The notes: generated from the letters alone by a model not told the origin. A stretch of DNA of 64,000 nucleotides from an uncultured Flavobacteriaceae bacterium (GCA_947500435.1 CANMRV010000001.1:496001-560000); one strand, 5' to 3'. Positions 44,711-54,407 are shown, counted from the first letter of the stretch. A program made the numbers and translations.

Positions 44711-45061
44711 TTACTGTAAAGCTCCTGACCCAATGCCTATAGCACTAAAAATGTTTAATAGTAAAGTCATTTCGTTGTCATGTACGAAACCGTCAGCTTT
44801 AGCAACTTCATGAAGTATTCGCCCTACGACCTGTTTCTTATGTTTTTCCATATCATCAAGTATAGCTATGCTTTCATCAGTATTCATGGTTTGAGCTTGT
44901 TCAATAAAGCTAGTATCAAAATTAAGACGCTGGGTAAGGTTCGTCATTAGCTGAATCTCTTTTTTATGGACTAATCGATCAGCGATTATGACCGAGTAAA
45001 TCATTTTTACCAGGGCCATTTTTTCTGGAATATTGAAGGTAACCGTACTTGTAGAATGCAT
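44711..45061 (-). CDS. TerB-like small protein, copy 3
   Basis: 116 residues. Motifs EKMALVKMIYSVIIADRLV with HKKEIQLMTNLT, and VGRILHEVAKADGFVHDNE mirror copies 1 and 2. A 104-base gap separates it from copy 2, and it lies 65 bases downstream of the mfd stop on the same strand. This is the most upstream member of the trio and may be the origin of the tandem duplication. No function is known. Confidence 0.75.
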   Translation of the reverse strand: MHSTSTVTFNIPEKMALVKMIYSVIIADRLVHKKEIQLMTNLTQRLNFDTSFIEQAQTMNTDESIAILDDMEKHKKQVVGRILHEVAKADGFVHDNEMTLLLNIFSAIGIGSGALQ

Positions 45062-45126
45062 AATAAGTAGGTTTTTATCTACATAAACGTACGAAAAAAC
45101 TACTAATTGTCCAATTGTTTCAACTT

Positions 45127-48100
45127 CTAAGGTTTTGGAAAGGAATTTATATCAAAAATCCTAAGAGGGGTAAAAGCCTGAAAGGCCTTTTCTATCGAAG
45201 TAATGCCTTCAAACACAATTAGTAGTCGAAGCCCATTTCTGGTTTGTTTCTCTTTCATTTTACAAATGTTGGAGTTGGTTTGGACGAACTGCAAAACCTT
45301 TGTAAAATTGGGACTTTGATAAAAGTCAGATTGTTGGTCCGAAATAAAATAACCAATAAGCTTCCCTTTTTTAAGTATCACCTTTTCTAGGCCTATGCTA
45401 GTAGCAATCCACTTAATGCGAACGGAATTTAAGAGGTCATCTGCTTCTGCTGGTAATTCCCCAAAGCGATCAACAAGCTCTGTTTCATACTTTGCCAATC
45501 CTTCTTCATCTTTCACTTGATTCAGCAAAGTGTATAGGTTCAATCGTTCCGTAACATTGTTGATATAGTCATCAGGAAAGAGCAATTCAAAATCCGTATC
45601 TAGCTGTGTTTCCTTTAAAAATATTTTTTCCTGATGCCCTTCAACTTCCTCATAAAGTTCTTTGAACTCATTTTCTTTCAGTTCATCAATCGCTTCCGCT
45701 AATATTTTTTGATAGGCATCAAAGCCTATTTCATTGATAAATCCGCTTTGCTCACCACCCAATAGGTCTCCCGCGCCACGAATTTCTAAATCTTTCATGG
45801 CAATATTAAAGCCGCTTCCTAGCTCGGTGAATTGTTCCAAAGCTTGAATTCGTTTTCGTGCATCAACGGTCATGACATCATAAGGAGGCGTAATAAAATA
45901 ACAGAAAGCTTTCTTATTACTTCGCCCTACGCGACCCCGCATTTGATGTAAATCGCTTAAGCCAAAATTGTTGGCGTTATTGATGAAAATAGTATTGGCA
46001 TTGGTCACATCTAGTCCGCTTTCGACTATTGTGGTGGAAACAAGTACGTCAAATTCCCCATTCATAAAGGCAAGCATCAGGGTCTCGAGTTTTTTGCCTT
46101 CCATTTGGCCGTGTCCGATACCGACTTTTGCATCAGGGACCAAGCGCTGAATCATTCCTGCGACTTCCTTGATGTTTTCAATACGATTGTGAATGAAGAA
46201 TACTTGACCGCCACGCTGAATTTCGTAGGTTATCGCGTCACGAATAATTTCTTCCCCAAAACGGATTACTTGACTTTCTATAGGATAACGATTAGGTGGA
46301 GGGGTATTGATGACGGATAAATCCCGTGCGGCCATCAAACTGAATTGTAATGTCCTTGGGATTGGTGTCGCTGTTAAGGTCAAAACATCGACATTTTCTT
46401 TTATGGATTTTAATTTGTCCTTTACGGACACCCCAAACTTCTGTTCTTCATCAACAATGAGCAGTCCTAGGTCTTTAAACTTTACGTTTTTGTTGACCAA
46501 TTGATGTGTTCCGATAATAATATCAACTTTACCTGCCTCAAGTTTTTCTAATGTTAAGCGACGTTCTTTGGTAGTTCGAAAACGATTCAGGTAATCCACT
46601 GTAACCGGCATTTCTTTTAACCGTTCTTTGAATGTTCTGTTGTGTTGGAAGGCCAATATCGTGGTTGGTACGAGTACGGCAACTTGTTTGCCGTTAGCGA
46701 CTGCTTTAAAAGCTGCTCGAATGGCCACTTCTGTTTTTCCAAAACCAACATCACCGCAGATCAAACGATCCATTGGACGCTCACTTTCCATATCCCGTTT
46801 GATATCTTCGGTGGCTTTGCTTTGATCGGGAGTGTCTTCGTAAATAAAAGAGGCTTCCAGTTCATGCTGTAAATACCCATCAGGGTCATACTGAAAACCT
46901 TTTTGAAGTCTCCGTTTGGCATATACCTTAATGAGGTCAAAAGCGATTTTCTTGACCCTCGATTTGGTTTTTTGCTTGATTTTCTTCCAAGCGGCTGAGC
47001 CAAGCTTGTAGATTTTGGGGACTGCGCCGTCCTTGCCATTGAATTTGGAAATCTTGTGAAGCGAGTGAATGCTGACATATAAAATGTCGCGCTCACCATA
47101 CATCAATTTGATAGCTTCCTGCTTTTTACCTTCTACATCTATTTTTTGTAGTCCTCCAAATTTTCCGATGCCGTGGTCGATATGGGTTACATAATCCCCA
47201 ATTTCAAGTTTATTTAGTTCTTTAAGCGTTATGGCTTGCTTCTTTGCGTAGCCATTTTTCAAACTGAATTTATGATAGCGCTCAAAAATTTGATGGTCTG
47301 TATAACAGACTAACTTTAAGTCGTCATCAATAAATCCTTGATGTAGCGAAAAGACGATTGTTTTATAATGGACCTGCGTTTCAACTTCCTCAAAAATGTC
47401 ATGAAATCGTTTGGCTTGCTGGTCCGTGGCACAAAAGATAAAATTGCGATACCCATTTTGATGATTGACATTCAGGTTGTCAATCAGTAAATCGAACTTT
47501 TTATTGAAAGAAGGTTGGGGTTTTGTCCGAAATGTAATTTCGGAATCCTGTTCTGGTTTCAGCGATTCTCCAACACCAAACGTTACTAATCCAAAATCCT
47601 TTAATTGCTCTTTAAACTGAGTCGAATTCAAGAAAAACTCCTCAGGCTCGGCATGTTTGATGTCTTCGGATAGTTTTGAAAATGCCTCGTTCGCCTTCTC
47701 GAAGAAATCATCCAGACGATCAAGAAGTAATTCGGGATTCTTAGCAAAAACGATGGTTTTAGTAGAGATGTATTTTAGAAAGCTTTCCCGTTTTTCCTCT
47801 AGGAATTTGTTGGCAACATTCGGAATTATGGTAATTTTTTTAACTTTTTCGGTTGAAAGCTGTGTCTCAACATCAAAAGTTCGAATACTATCTACTTCGT
47901 CCCCGAAGAACTCAATACGATAGGGTTCATCATTTGAAAAGGAAAAAACATCTACGATACCGCCTCGAACGGAAAACTCCCCAGGTTCCGTTACAAAATC
48001 AACCCTTTTAAATTGGTATTCGAAAAGGACTTCATTGAGAAAATCCAACGAAAGGGTATCCTCTAATTTTATTTTAAGGGTATTCTTTTCAAGTTCTCTT

Positions 48101-48516
48101 CGCGTGACTACTTTTTCAAAAAGCGCATCGGGATAGGTGACAATAGCCGCAGGTTTCTTGCGAGAATTAATACGATTTAAAACCTCGGCCCGTAGCAGTA
48201 CATTGGCATTATCGGTTTCATCGATTTGATAGGGTCTACGGTAACTCCCTGGATAAAACAAAACATCATTCTCACCAATCAATTGCTCTAGGTCATTGAG
48301 GTGATAGGCTGCCTCTTCTTTATCATTGAAAACCAAAAGAAAAGGGGCTTCAGTTTGCTTAAAAGTTTCGGATAACACGAAGGAAATAGATGAACCTGCA
48401 AGTCCTTTTAAATGGTGTCTAACTGGAGCTGAAGTTTCGTTTTCGGCAATAGCATTCCGCAGTTTCAGCAATTGCGGAGACTGTGCAAAGAACTCGGAAA
48501 TCGGGGTTTTAACCAA
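45127..48516 (-). CDS. mfd: Transcription-repair coupling factor Mfd
   Basis: 1129 residues, full length. UvrB-interacting N-terminal region, RNA polymerase-interacting domain (IGDYVTHIDHGIGKFGGLQK near residue 425), and SF2 translocase motifs: Walker A GDVGFGKTE near 600, DEEQ near 700, LTATPIPRTL near 720, QMRGRVGRS near 860. A C-terminal TRCF domain is present. It removes stalled RNA polymerase at lesions and recruits UvrA. The frame opens at TTG (48516); a -7 box (TATATTTG) only 14 bases upstream leaves no room for an earlier start, so TTG initiation is likely. Confidence 0.95.
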   Translation of the reverse strand: MVKTPISEFFAQSPQLLKLRNAIAENETSAPVRHHLKGLAGSSISFVLSETFKQTEAPFLLVFNDKEEAAYHLNDLEQLIGENDVLFYPGSYRRPYQIDETDNANVLLRAEVLNRINSRKKPAAIVTYPDALFEKVVTRRELEKNTLKIKLEDTLSLDFLNEVLFEYQFKRVDFVTEPGEFSVRGGIVDVFSFSNDEPYRIEFFGDEVDSIRTFDVETQLSTEKVKKITIIPNVANKFLEEKRESFLKYISTKTIVFAKNPELLLDRLDDFFEKANEAFSKLSEDIKHAEPEEFFLNSTQFKEQLKDFGLVTFGVGESLKPEQDSEITFRTKPQPSFNKKFDLLIDNLNVNHQNGYRNFIFCATDQQAKRFHDIFEEVETQVHYKTIVFSLHQGFIDDDLKLVCYTDHQIFERYHKFSLKNGYAKKQAITLKELNKLEIGDYVTHIDHGIGKFGGLQKIDVEGKKQEAIKLMYGERDILYVSIHSLHKISKFNGKDGAVPKIYKLGSAAWKKIKQKTKSRVKKIAFDLIKVYAKRRLQKGFQYDPDGYLQHELEASFIYEDTPDQSKATEDIKRDMESERPMDRLICGDVGFGKTEVAIRAAFKAVANGKQVAVLVPTTILAFQHNRTFKERLKEMPVTVDYLNRFRTTKERRLTLEKLEAGKVDIIIGTHQLVNKNVKFKDLGLLIVDEEQKFGVSVKDKLKSIKENVDVLTLTATPIPRTLQFSLMAARDLSVINTPPPNRYPIESQVIRFGEEIIRDAITYEIQRGGQVFFIHNRIENIKEVAGMIQRLVPDAKVGIGHGQMEGKKLETLMLAFMNGEFDVLVSTTIVESGLDVTNANTIFINNANNFGLSDLHQMRGRVGRSNKKAFCYFITPPYDVMTVDARKRIQALEQFTELGSGFNIAMKDLEIRGAGDLLGGEQSGFINEIGFDAYQKILAEAIDELKENEFKELYEEVEGHQEKIFLKETQLDTDFELLFPDDYINNVTERLNLYTLLNQVKDEEGLAKYETELVDRFGELPAEADDLLNSVRIKWIATSIGLEKVILKKGKLIGYFISDQQSDFYQSPNFTKVLQFVQTNSNICKMKEKQTRNGLRLLIVFEGITSIEKAFQAFTPLRIFDINSFPKP

Positions 48517-48530
48517 CCGTAAAATTTTTG

Positions 48531-48538
48531 CAAATATA
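48531..48538 (-). promoter_or_regulatory. Candidate -7 box (TATATTTG) for mfd
   Basis: On the minus strand the bases read TATATTTG, an exact TAnnTTTG match, ending 14 bases before the TTG start of mfd. The transcript would have almost no leader. A TTG lies 12 bases upstream of the box, too close for a canonical -33 element. Confidence 0.4.
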
Positions 48539-48577
48539 AGTCTGATTACCCAATTGGGCTAACCTACGTTGCTATTT

Positions 48578-49369
48578 TTAAGAACTCGCTTTCGGGTTTA
48601 AAAACGGATTCGTCTTTCTATTCTGAATGGCATGAACAATGACTACAATAGTTAGAATTGCACTACAAGTTAAGGCCATATTAGCCAAAGCATCGATGCT
48701 TCCGGTATGTCTAACATAAATTGCAAATAAAGCCCAGATGCCCACAAAGGCAAATTCACGCATATTTCGTTTCCAGACCATGAAAATATTTACCAATGTT
48801 GCAATGGCCATCATAATGACCGTCCATTGTTGTTCTGAAAAGAAGGCACCGTCCCAATTTAGTTTACTTAGGTAAGCCGCTACATTGGCAATGGTAGCAA
48901 CAGCAATCCAGCCGCTATAGATACCAATGGGCAACCAACCAAATACGATGGTTGATCGGGAAACCGATGCATTATCCATATTGGTATTCCTAATGACTTG
49001 CAGCAAAGAAAAAAGAATTGCCAACATCACGAGAACCGAAAGACCGGTATACTCATAGGCAAAAACGAAAACCCAAACACAGTTTAAAAGATTGGTTAGT
49101 ATCAACCAATAGCCCGTTTTTTCGATGAAATCAGATGGTTTGTCACTGAAGAATGCCATTCTCACCTGATAGATTCCATAGGCAATGAGCGCCATAAAAA
49201 TGAGTCCCCAAATGGCAAAGGCATAACTCGCCGGTGTGAATAGATTGAAGTACTTATTACTTACTTCGCCAATGGTAGTTTCGTTGATTCGAATGGCTTG
49301 GGATACATAATTTATAACAATCACAAGAACCACCGAAGCCAAATTAAGAATAGCTAATCTCTTTTTCAT
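48578..49369 (-). CDS. TspO/MBR-like tryptophan-rich membrane protein
   Basis: 263 residues from the ATG at 49369; three codons upstream are also open. Seven or so hydrophobic helices are visible. The block FTPASYAFAIWGLIFMALIA near residue 46 is the TspO-like TPxxYxFxIWGxIY signature, and WTVIMMAIATLVNIFMVWKR lies near the end. It is longer than classic TspO (about 160 residues), belonging to the extended family often annotated tryptophan-rich sensory protein. Likely inner membrane; ligand unknown. Confidence 0.8.
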   Translation of the reverse strand: MKKRLAILNLASVVLVIVINYVSQAIRINETTIGEVSNKYFNLFTPASYAFAIWGLIFMALIAYGIYQVRMAFFSDKPSDFIEKTGYWLILTNLLNCVWVFVFAYEYTGLSVLVMLAILFSLLQVIRNTNMDNASVSRSTIVFGWLPIGIYSGWIAVATIANVAAYLSKLNWDGAFFSEQQWTVIMMAIATLVNIFMVWKRNMREFAFVGIWALFAIYVRHTGSIDALANMALTCSAILTIVVIVHAIQNRKTNPFLNPKASS

Positions 49370-49448
49370 AGGAAGCATTTTTGTTAAAAATACGACTATT
49401 TTTAGGGCATAAGTATACCGTGGTATCGAAAGTAGTTTTAGAACAGGA

Positions 49449-50090
49449 TTACCCTAGGTCAACTTGAAAAACAGCTTCCTTGGTAACAGCAAAAACCTCG
49501 TTTTTTTTGGAAGGTTTTAAGGTGTGGCTTCCTGTGAACTCTCCAAAAGCAGGGACAATCATTTGATTCTTACTCTTAAAAAAACACGGAAGGCGAAGTG
49601 TTTGCCGACCTGAACCACGTAACCGAACAGCTGGGTGAATGTGCCCCGAAAAATTAAAAAATCCATCTCGTTCTTCAGGATGGTGAGTGAGAAGAAATCC
49701 ATCGGATTGAATTTCCAACACTACTTTGACATTCAATGCTTCATATTTCAGTGGTGAAATAATATCATGATTGCCAGACACTAGAATAATTTCAGCATCT
49801 GTTTTAGAAACCCATTGTTCAAATAATTCCCATTCCTTGTTCAAAGAGGAATGAAATAAATCACCCAAAAAGCAAACTGTCTTAGGATTGAAAAATTCAA
49901 GAACTTCAGTCATCAAGTCAAAATTCTTTTGAACAGCCTTTTGAGGGACTGCGGCGCCAAACTTGCGAAAGTGAGACACCTTTCCTAAATGCACATCGCT
50001 GATCAAAAGCATTGATTTTTCTTCCCAAAATAACACCCTTGAAGGATGCATGGTAAACGTATTATCCTGAATTTTGATGGACTGACTCAT
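49449..50090 (-). CDS. pdeM: Ligase-associated DNA damage response phosphoesterase PdeM
   Basis: 213 residues, calcineurin-like metallophosphoesterase. Metal-binding motifs: LISDVHLGKVSHFRKFG near residue 30, CFLGDLFHS near 72, VSGNHDI near 101, and GHIHPAVR near 144. PdeM usually follows the Lhr-like helicase in a four-gene DNA repair module with a ligase and an exonuclease. Here it is 13 bases downstream of the helicase gene, on the same strand, but the ligase and exonuclease are not adjacent. Confidence 0.9.
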   Translation of the reverse strand: MSQSIKIQDNTFTMHPSRVLFWEEKSMLLISDVHLGKVSHFRKFGAAVPQKAVQKNFDLMTEVLEFFNPKTVCFLGDLFHSSLNKEWELFEQWVSKTDAEIILVSGNHDIISPLKYEALNVKVVLEIQSDGFLLTHHPEERDGFFNFSGHIHPAVRLRGSGRQTLRLPCFFKSKNQMIVPAFGEFTGSHTLKPSKKNEVFAVTKEAVFQVDLG

Positions 50091-50103
50091 TGCTCAAAAA
50101 TAC

Positions 50104-52572
50104 CTATTTCTTTGTCAAAATAGCTGCCATACGTTTGATGCGGTCAGCTAATTTTTCGCTTGAAAGTCTTTCACGACTCATGCGGTCTGTAATTAGCGGA
50201 AATGAAAATGGAGTTGGGTAAGCACAAGGTTTCCAAACAATTTCTTGAGCTGCGATGCGTTCCAAGGAAATGCGCAAACGACCTTCTTCCAATTGATGTT
50301 CAAAGGTTTCGGTAAATGCTTGCTGGTATAGTAGATTATCGTCTTCGTAATCGCGAAATACGTCGAATAGCAACTGCGAACTGCTTTGTAGATGTTTCAT
50401 CTTGACGCCTTTGTCAGGATAACCTGTAAAGACCATACCACTAATAACCGCAATATCCCGGAATTTACGTCGAGCCATTTCGGTGGAATTTAAACTCTTC
50501 TGCAAATCATCCAACATATAATCTGTTGTGAACAAATCGTTGTCGATGACTTGTTGCATGTCTATTTCCTTGTCGGAAAGCAATTCAAATCCGTAGTCAT
50601 TAAAAGCTAAGGAAAAAGTTATGGGAGAGAGTAGGCTAATGCGGTACCCTAGCAAACTTCCCATCGCCTCATGCACAAATCTCCCCTCGAACGGATAAAA
50701 TAGATGATGATAACCATCTTCAGTCTGAAAGGTCTCTATTAAAAACTCATCGGGTTTCGGTACAATGCTATCGATTCGTTGTTGTTTGAAAATATGTGCA
50801 AGCGATTTCATTTCTCGAGACTGTTCTTTTTTATCGAGGCTTACCGTATATAATTCTTCCCGAAGTAATTTTGACATTTGTGCCGAAAGCGTCATACGAC
50901 TTCCTCCCCAAGCAGGAACTTTACTTGTTTTTTTACTGGAATTACGCACATGAACCTGCATTTCTTTGATGCGAATGAATTCCAGATTTCTTCCAGCAAA
51001 AGTAAAGACATCACCTTGCTTTAGCTTTGAAATAAAATACTCTTCAATAGTGCCGATATAACCTCCTCTTTGATAACGAACAGTGAGGTTGGCATCGCCA
51101 ACAATGGTTCCGATTTGAAAGCGATGGCGCATGGCAACTCCACGATTATTGACCTTGAATTTTCCGTCTTCCTCAACGTCAACTTTCTTATATTCATCGT
51201 AGGATTGTAAACTTTGGCTTCCCATGACCAAGAAGTTCAACAACCATCGCCACTGGTCTTCTGATACGGCTTGGTAGCAAAATGTTTGTTTGATCTCTTG
51301 ATAGATTTCATCCGGATAAAATCCATCGGAAATCGCCAGGGTGGTCAAATATTGCAGCAATACATCATAACTGTTTAAGTATGGCATGCGGTCTTCAACT
51401 GCCCTTTGTTTTACTGCCTGTTGTAAAGCTGAAGCTTCTACGAGTTCGATAGCATGAGTGGGAAGGAAATAAATCACACTTTCCTTTCCAGGTCGGTGGC
51501 CACTTCTACCTGCACGTTGTAAAAAACGCGCAATGCCTTTTGGACCACCAATTTGAACTACGGTTTCCACTGGGGCAAAATCGACGCCCAAATCCAAACT
51601 TGAAGTACAGACCACAGCTTTCAAACTTTCATTTCGAATAGCGTTTTCAACCCAAACCCGGGTATCTTTATTAATGCTGCCATGATGCATGGCTATTTCA
51701 CCGGCATATTCAGGATGTTTTTCCAATATCTTTTGAAACCAGATTTCGCATTGGCTTCTGGTGTTGGTAAAAAGTAATGTGGTTTTACTTGAGTTGATAA
51801 TCGGAACCACATCTTCCAATAACCGAATTCCCAAATGTCCGCGCCAAGGAAAAGTTTCCATTTCCTTTGGGATGATACTTTTAACGGTAATCTTTTTCTT
51901 GAGGTTGGCTTTGATCATTACCGAATTTTCCAGGGCTTCGGAAGTTGGCCCAAGTAGTACTTGTCGTGCCTGTTCAAGATTTCCGATAGTGGCAGAAATA
52001 CCCCAAATACGGAGATTTTTCGAAACATTGCGGACACGTGAAAGGCCCAATTCCATTTGAACGCCTCTTTTGCTTCCTAGCAATTCATGCCATTCATCCA
52101 CAACAATCGCCGAGCAGTCTTTAAAGATTCTATCGTAACCTTTGGTTGCCAAAAGCAATTGTAGACTTTCAGGAGTGGTTATAAGCAAATCGGGCATTTG
52201 CTTTTTTTGTTGTGCGCGTTCTTTGGTCGTGGTGTCTCCTGTACGAATGCCGACCGTCATTTGGGTTCCCAAATCAGCGGTAACACGTTCTGCGGATTGT
52301 TTGATTTCTTGGGATAAAGCGCGAAGTGGTGTTATCCAAATTGCTTTTAATCCCTTTTTGTGTTGGGTCTTATAGTTAGGATTGTTTTTAATGTAATTCA
52401 GAACAATGGGAAACCAAAGCGCATAGGTTTTCCCACTTCCGGTTGGGGCATTTAAGAGTCCGTGTTTGCCTTGCAGAAATGCTTTCCAAGTTTGTTTTTG
52501 AAAGGGGAAAGGTTTCCAGCCCTGTGTTTGAAACCAAGATTCCGCAATTCCATAAAGTTGGTCTCTTGTCAT
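50104..52572 (-). CDS. Ligase-associated DNA damage response DEXH-box helicase (Lhr-like)
   Basis: 822 residues. SF2 helicase motifs: Walker A APTGSGKT near residue 40, DEWHELLGS (DEXH box) near 160, SATIGN near 195, LQRAGRSGHRPGK near 358. A winged-helix and Lhr-core C-terminal half follows. It unwinds nucleic acid in a repair pathway that normally includes ATP-dependent DNA ligase, exonuclease and PdeM. The gene starts in a 236-base gap that carries no ligase gene but does hold a degenerate palindromic repeat. Confidence 0.92.
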   Translation of the reverse strand: MTRDQLYGIAESWFQTQGWKPFPFQKQTWKAFLQGKHGLLNAPTGSGKTYALWFPIVLNYIKNNPNYKTQHKKGLKAIWITPLRALSQEIKQSAERVTADLGTQMTVGIRTGDTTTKERAQQKKQMPDLLITTPESLQLLLATKGYDRIFKDCSAIVVDEWHELLGSKRGVQMELGLSRVRNVSKNLRIWGISATIGNLEQARQVLLGPTSEALENSVMIKANLKKKITVKSIIPKEMETFPWRGHLGIRLLEDVVPIINSSKTTLLFTNTRSQCEIWFQKILEKHPEYAGEIAMHHGSINKDTRVWVENAIRNESLKAVVCTSSLDLGVDFAPVETVVQIGGPKGIARFLQRAGRSGHRPGKESVIYFLPTHAIELVEASALQQAVKQRAVEDRMPYLNSYDVLLQYLTTLAISDGFYPDEIYQEIKQTFCYQAVSEDQWRWLLNFLVMGSQSLQSYDEYKKVDVEEDGKFKVNNRGVAMRHRFQIGTIVGDANLTVRYQRGGYIGTIEEYFISKLKQGDVFTFAGRNLEFIRIKEMQVHVRNSSKKTSKVPAWGGSRMTLSAQMSKLLREELYTVSLDKKEQSREMKSLAHIFKQQRIDSIVPKPDEFLIETFQTEDGYHHLFYPFEGRFVHEAMGSLLGYRISLLSPITFSLAFNDYGFELLSDKEIDMQQVIDNDLFTTDYMLDDLQKSLNSTEMARRKFRDIAVISGMVFTGYPDKGVKMKHLQSSSQLLFDVFRDYEDDNLLYQQAFTETFEHQLEEGRLRISLERIAAQEIVWKPCAYPTPFSFPLITDRMSRERLSSEKLADRIKRMAAILTKK

Positions 52573-52638
52573 TTCAATAATTCTGAGAATATAGGTTCAG
52601 GAAGCTTTTTTTGATGCAAGAGTGAAGTTACAAATTTG

Positions 52639-52657
52639 CTCGATAATCGAGATTTAA
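52639..52657. repeat. Dispersed repeat copy A (19 bases identical to 62253-62271)
   Basis: CTCGATAATCGAGATTTAA contains the hairpin CTCGAT-A-ATCGAG. It is identical to the sequence at 62253-62271. The bases after it (GGGGCTTGGCGCC, 52664-52676) look like a decayed version of the GC-rich hairpins in copy B, so this is probably an incomplete copy. It lies upstream of the helicase gene. Confidence 0.65.
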
Positions 52658-52781
52658 GTTTTGAGGGGCTTGGCGCCATATTTAAGGGTGATTTCAATAC
52701 TAAAACTTAGGGGTTTTCATTGATGTAGTTTATCCTCTAAACAAAGTTGTTGGGAATATAAATTATCCCCTTGAAAAAAAT

Positions 52782-52789
52782 TATATTTG
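52782..52789 (+). promoter_or_regulatory. Candidate -7 box (TATATTTG)
   Basis: TATATTTG matches TAnnTTTG exactly, 19 bases before the start codon of the TerB-like gene at 52809. No TTG is found at a proper -33 distance. Confidence 0.4.
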
Positions 52790-52808
52790 CCCAAATAAAA
52801 TTAAATAT

Positions 52809-53240
52809 ATGTCGATTTTAGATTTATTCGATAGTGGATTTCGTTCACGAAATCAGGATCATTTTGCAGCTATAGTAAGAGTTGCGATGAGTGATGGTGT
52901 AATTACAGAAGAAGAACGTGCTTTCTTGCACCGACTTGCAGCCAAGTTGCACATTTCGGAAGAGGACTACAAGCAAATTTTAAAAGATTATAAAACTCAC
53001 AAAATTAATCCGCCAACGAGTTATGACGCTCGCTTGGAACGTTTATATGATTTGGCAAGAATGGTGTACGCCGATCATGTACTAGGGGAAAAGCAAACTG
53101 GGATATTAGAGCGATTGGCCGTTGGACTTGGGTTTTCAACAGGAAACGTTCACTATGTGGTCGACAAAGCTTTGAAACTAGTTCATGCAGGGGTAGATTT
53201 GGATAATTTTATGGAGGAAATCAAGAATATGAATCGTTAG
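52809..53240 (+). CDS. TerB-family protein
   Basis: 143 residues, helical. The TerB-like halves are FAAIVRVAMSDGVITEEERA near residue 20 and LYDLARMVYADHVLGEKQT near 78, each with the acidic D-G-x-x-x-x-E loop. Longer than the trio at 44-45 kb and more typical of TerB. It is convergent with the fructose-bisphosphatase gene, and in flavobacteria this neighbour is conserved, so some records mislabel it as a bisphosphatase. No enzyme activity is indicated. Confidence 0.82.
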   Translation: MSILDLFDSGFRSRNQDHFAAIVRVAMSDGVITEEERAFLHRLAAKLHISEEDYKQILKDYKTHKINPPTSYDARLERLYDLARMVYADHVLGEKQTGILERLAVGLGFSTGNVHYVVDKALKLVHAGVDLDNFMEEIKNMNR

Positions 53241-53260
53241 TAGAACAAATAAGTTCAGAT

Positions 53261-53287
53261 AAAAGGGGGTATATTACTCCCTTTTTT
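53261..53287 (+). terminator. Terminator between the TerB-like gene and fbp
   Basis: AAAAGGGGG (53261-53269) pairs with CTCCCTTTT (53277-53285) with one G-T pair, loop TATATTA, and TT follows. It serves the plus-strand TerB-like gene and overlaps the stop codon of fbp on the other strand. Confidence 0.6.
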
Positions 53288-54296
53288 AGTGATATTTATT
53301 TAGAAACTCTTGGAGTTTCTCCACCATTTTTCTACTTCCACAGAAAAAGGGTACTCTTTGATGTAATTCCGTTGGTTGAATGTCCATTATACGTGATTTG
53401 CCGCCAATAGCTACTCCATTAGCTTGCTCTGCAATAAAGGCCATAGGATTACACTCGTATAGTAAACGAAGCTTTCCACTTTCGGTTATACTACTTTTCG
53501 GATACATATAAATCCCTCCCTTAATCATGTTTCTGTGGAAGTCGGACACCAAAGAACCAATATATCTTGAAGTATAAGGTCGGTCATCTTCCTCTTGTTG
53601 ACAATACTTAATATAATCTTTAACACCTTGATGAAAATGAATATAATTCCCCTCATTTACCGAGTATATTTTACCAGTCTCAGGAAATTGCATATTGGGA
53701 TGTGATAAATAGAAAGTACCAATAGCAGGATTCAAAGTGAACCCATTAACCCCATCACCTGTAGTATAGACTAACATCGTTGAAGTACCGTAAACGACAT
53801 ACCCTGCGGCAACTTGCTGATTACCAGGCTGAAGAAAATCTTCGAGAGTAACAGGAGTTCCAACTGGAGTAATCCTTCTATAAATAGAGAAAATAGTTCC
53901 TACGGAAACATTAACATCAATATTCGATGATCCATCCAAAGGGTCTATTAAAACCACATACTTATTTTGATGCTGCTCATCGTTGCTATTAATGCTTATG
54001 AAATCATCTTCCTCTTCAGAGGCAATTCCGCAGACAATTTCTCTATTTTTAAGTGTTTGGATGAACTTTTCATTGGCAAGAACATCCAATTTTTGTTGAT
54101 CTTCGCCTTGAACGTTGGTGTCTCCGGCAGCTCCCAATACATCTACAAGACCAGCTTTATTTACTTCATGATTTACAACTTTGGCCGCTAGACGTATGGC
54201 ATTGATAAGTTTAGAAAGTTCACCTGAAGAATATTGAAATGAAGATTGGTTTTCAATAATAAATTCTCCAAGTGTTTTATTCTTTTTACGTAACAT
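53286..54296 (-). CDS. fbp: Class 1 fructose-1,6-bisphosphatase
   Basis: 336 residues. The metal site [20 protein letters not shown] near residue 118 is complete, with upstream [14 protein letters not shown] and EEDDF blocks, and the substrate region [16 protein letters not shown] near 245 is conserved. It converts fructose 1,6-bisphosphate to fructose 6-phosphate in gluconeogenesis. The gene is divergent from the GNAT gene and convergent with the TerB-like gene; it stands alone. Confidence 0.96.
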   Translation of the reverse strand: MLRKKNKTLGEFIIENQSSFQYSSGELSKLINAIRLAAKVVNHEVNKAGLVDVLGAAGDTNVQGEDQQKLDVLANEKFIQTLKNREIVCGIASEEEDDFISINSNDEQHQNKYVVLIDPLDGSSNIDVNVSVGTIFSIYRRITPVGTPVTLEDFLQPGNQQVAAGYVVYGTSTMLVYTTGDGVNGFTLNPAIGTFYLSHPNMQFPETGKIYSVNEGNYIHFHQGVKDYIKYCQQEEDDRPYTSRYIGSLVSDFHRNMIKGGIYMYPKSSITESGKLRLLYECNPMAFIAEQANGVAIGGKSRIMDIQPTELHQRVPFFCGSRKMVEKLQEFLNKYH

Positions 54297-54407
54297 TTAA
54301 GGGTTTGTTTATTTTGATGCAAAGATCATCTATTTTGTGAAACTATAACGCTTTACCATTAGATTCATTGTTTAAATTTATAACTTCGTGTTTTATTTGT
54401 AACAATC

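Noticed and set aside
43920..45061. Tellurite resistance cluster
   Set aside because: Only TerB-like folds are present; terC, terD, terZ-type genes are absent, so resistance cannot be claimed.
49415..49426. Small dyad ATACC-GT-GGTAT upstream of the TspO-like gene
   Set aside because: Only 5-base arms; no matching promoter element or second copy was found.
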